From an uncultured Coprococcus sp. (GTDB taxonomy: Bacteria; Bacillota; Clostridia; Lachnospirales; Lachnospiraceae): a stretch of 6,247 bases of DNA. The position numbers were made by a program, and so were the translations under genes. The notes under the pieces were generated by a model, which was given only the letters and a program-made list of their open reading frames with translations, ran no database searches and was not told the origin of the DNA. Location: the NCBI GenBank assembly GCA_900557435.1, contig USSH01000153.1, positions 1-6,247 of the forward strand. Reading direction: 5' to 3'. Shown one piece after another: positions 6,199 to 6,247 of this stretch. Within the stretch, counting starts at the first letter, position 1. The number at the start of each line of letters is the position of its first letter.

Positions 6199-6203
6199 GA
6201 GGA
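6198..6203 (+). promoter_or_regulatory. Ribosome binding site for the TTG-started downstream gene
   Basis: GGAGGA is followed by 8 bases and then TTG at 6212. This selects 6212 over the in-frame ATG at 6179, which has no ribosome binding site. Confidence 0.6.
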
Positions 6204-6211
6204 CGAGATAT

Positions 6212-6247
6212 TTGAAATACAGGATAGCATGCGTGGGCAGGATAAAA
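6212..6247 (+). CDS. rlmH: Probable 23S rRNA (pseudouridine1915-N3)-methyltransferase RlmH, 3'-partial
   Basis: Only 12 codons are visible before the window ends: Met(TTG)-KYRIACVGRIK. This matches the typical RlmH N terminus in Firmicutes, a short beta strand followed by VGK[LIM]K. RlmH is a small SPOUT methyltransferase (about 160 residues) that methylates pseudouridine 1915 in helix 69 of 23S rRNA. Start choice: GGAGGA at 6198-6203 gives 8-base spacing to TTG. The in-frame ATG at 6179 would add 11 residues not expected in the family. With so little sequence the assignment is a motif-based inference; another small protein starting with a similar strand cannot be excluded. Confidence 0.55.
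   Translation, partial: MKYRIACVGRIK

Overview
The window looks like a chromosomal segment of a low-to-moderate GC Gram-positive anaerobe, most likely a Lachnospiraceae-type Clostridia. The evidence is heavy use of ATA (Ile) and AGA (Arg) codons, strong AGGAGG-like ribosome binding sites, two probable TTG starts, and the gene order rsgA-rpe-thiN, which is common in Firmicutes. The taxonomic call is inference from gene order and codon use; no marker here fixes a genus. All gene identities were read from motifs by eye, without a database search.

Layout. (1) Positions 1-2179, plus strand: a tight operon tail of rsgA (5' end outside the window), rpe and thiN, with one base between each stop and the next start. 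The promoter lies upstream of the window. (2) Positions 2180-2324: a convergent intergenic gap with a long hairpin that has A6 on one side and T6 on the other, so it can terminate transcription from both directions. (3) Positions 2325-4409, minus strand: a Na+/phosphate cotransporter of the NptA/PhoU-domain type with a long Lys-rich C-terminal tail. (4) Positions 4410-4706: a divergent regulatory region with an extended -10 promoter for the phosphate transporter, a cluster of inverted and direct repeats in its leader, and one or two candidate promoters for the rightward gene. (5) Positions 4707-6155, plus strand: a divergent sodium:solute symporter (SSS) family protein. (6) Positions 6212-6247: the first 12 codons of what appears to be rlmH, starting at TTG and cut by the window edge.

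Functionally, the left operon joins ribosome assembly (RsgA GTPase), the pentose phosphate pathway (Rpe) and thiamine pyrophosphate formation (ThiN). TPP is the cofactor of transketolase, which uses the product of Rpe. The right half holds two divergently transcribed membrane transporters. I see no mobile element, CRISPR array, tRNA, rRNA or defence system. This is essentially a core-genome region. The points worth a second look are a Cys/Asp-rich block in ThiN encoded by five in-frame 9-bp repeats, a leader with mutually exclusive hairpins in front of the phosphate transporter, and an SSS protein that lacks the usual first helix and appears to have lost Na+-site residues.
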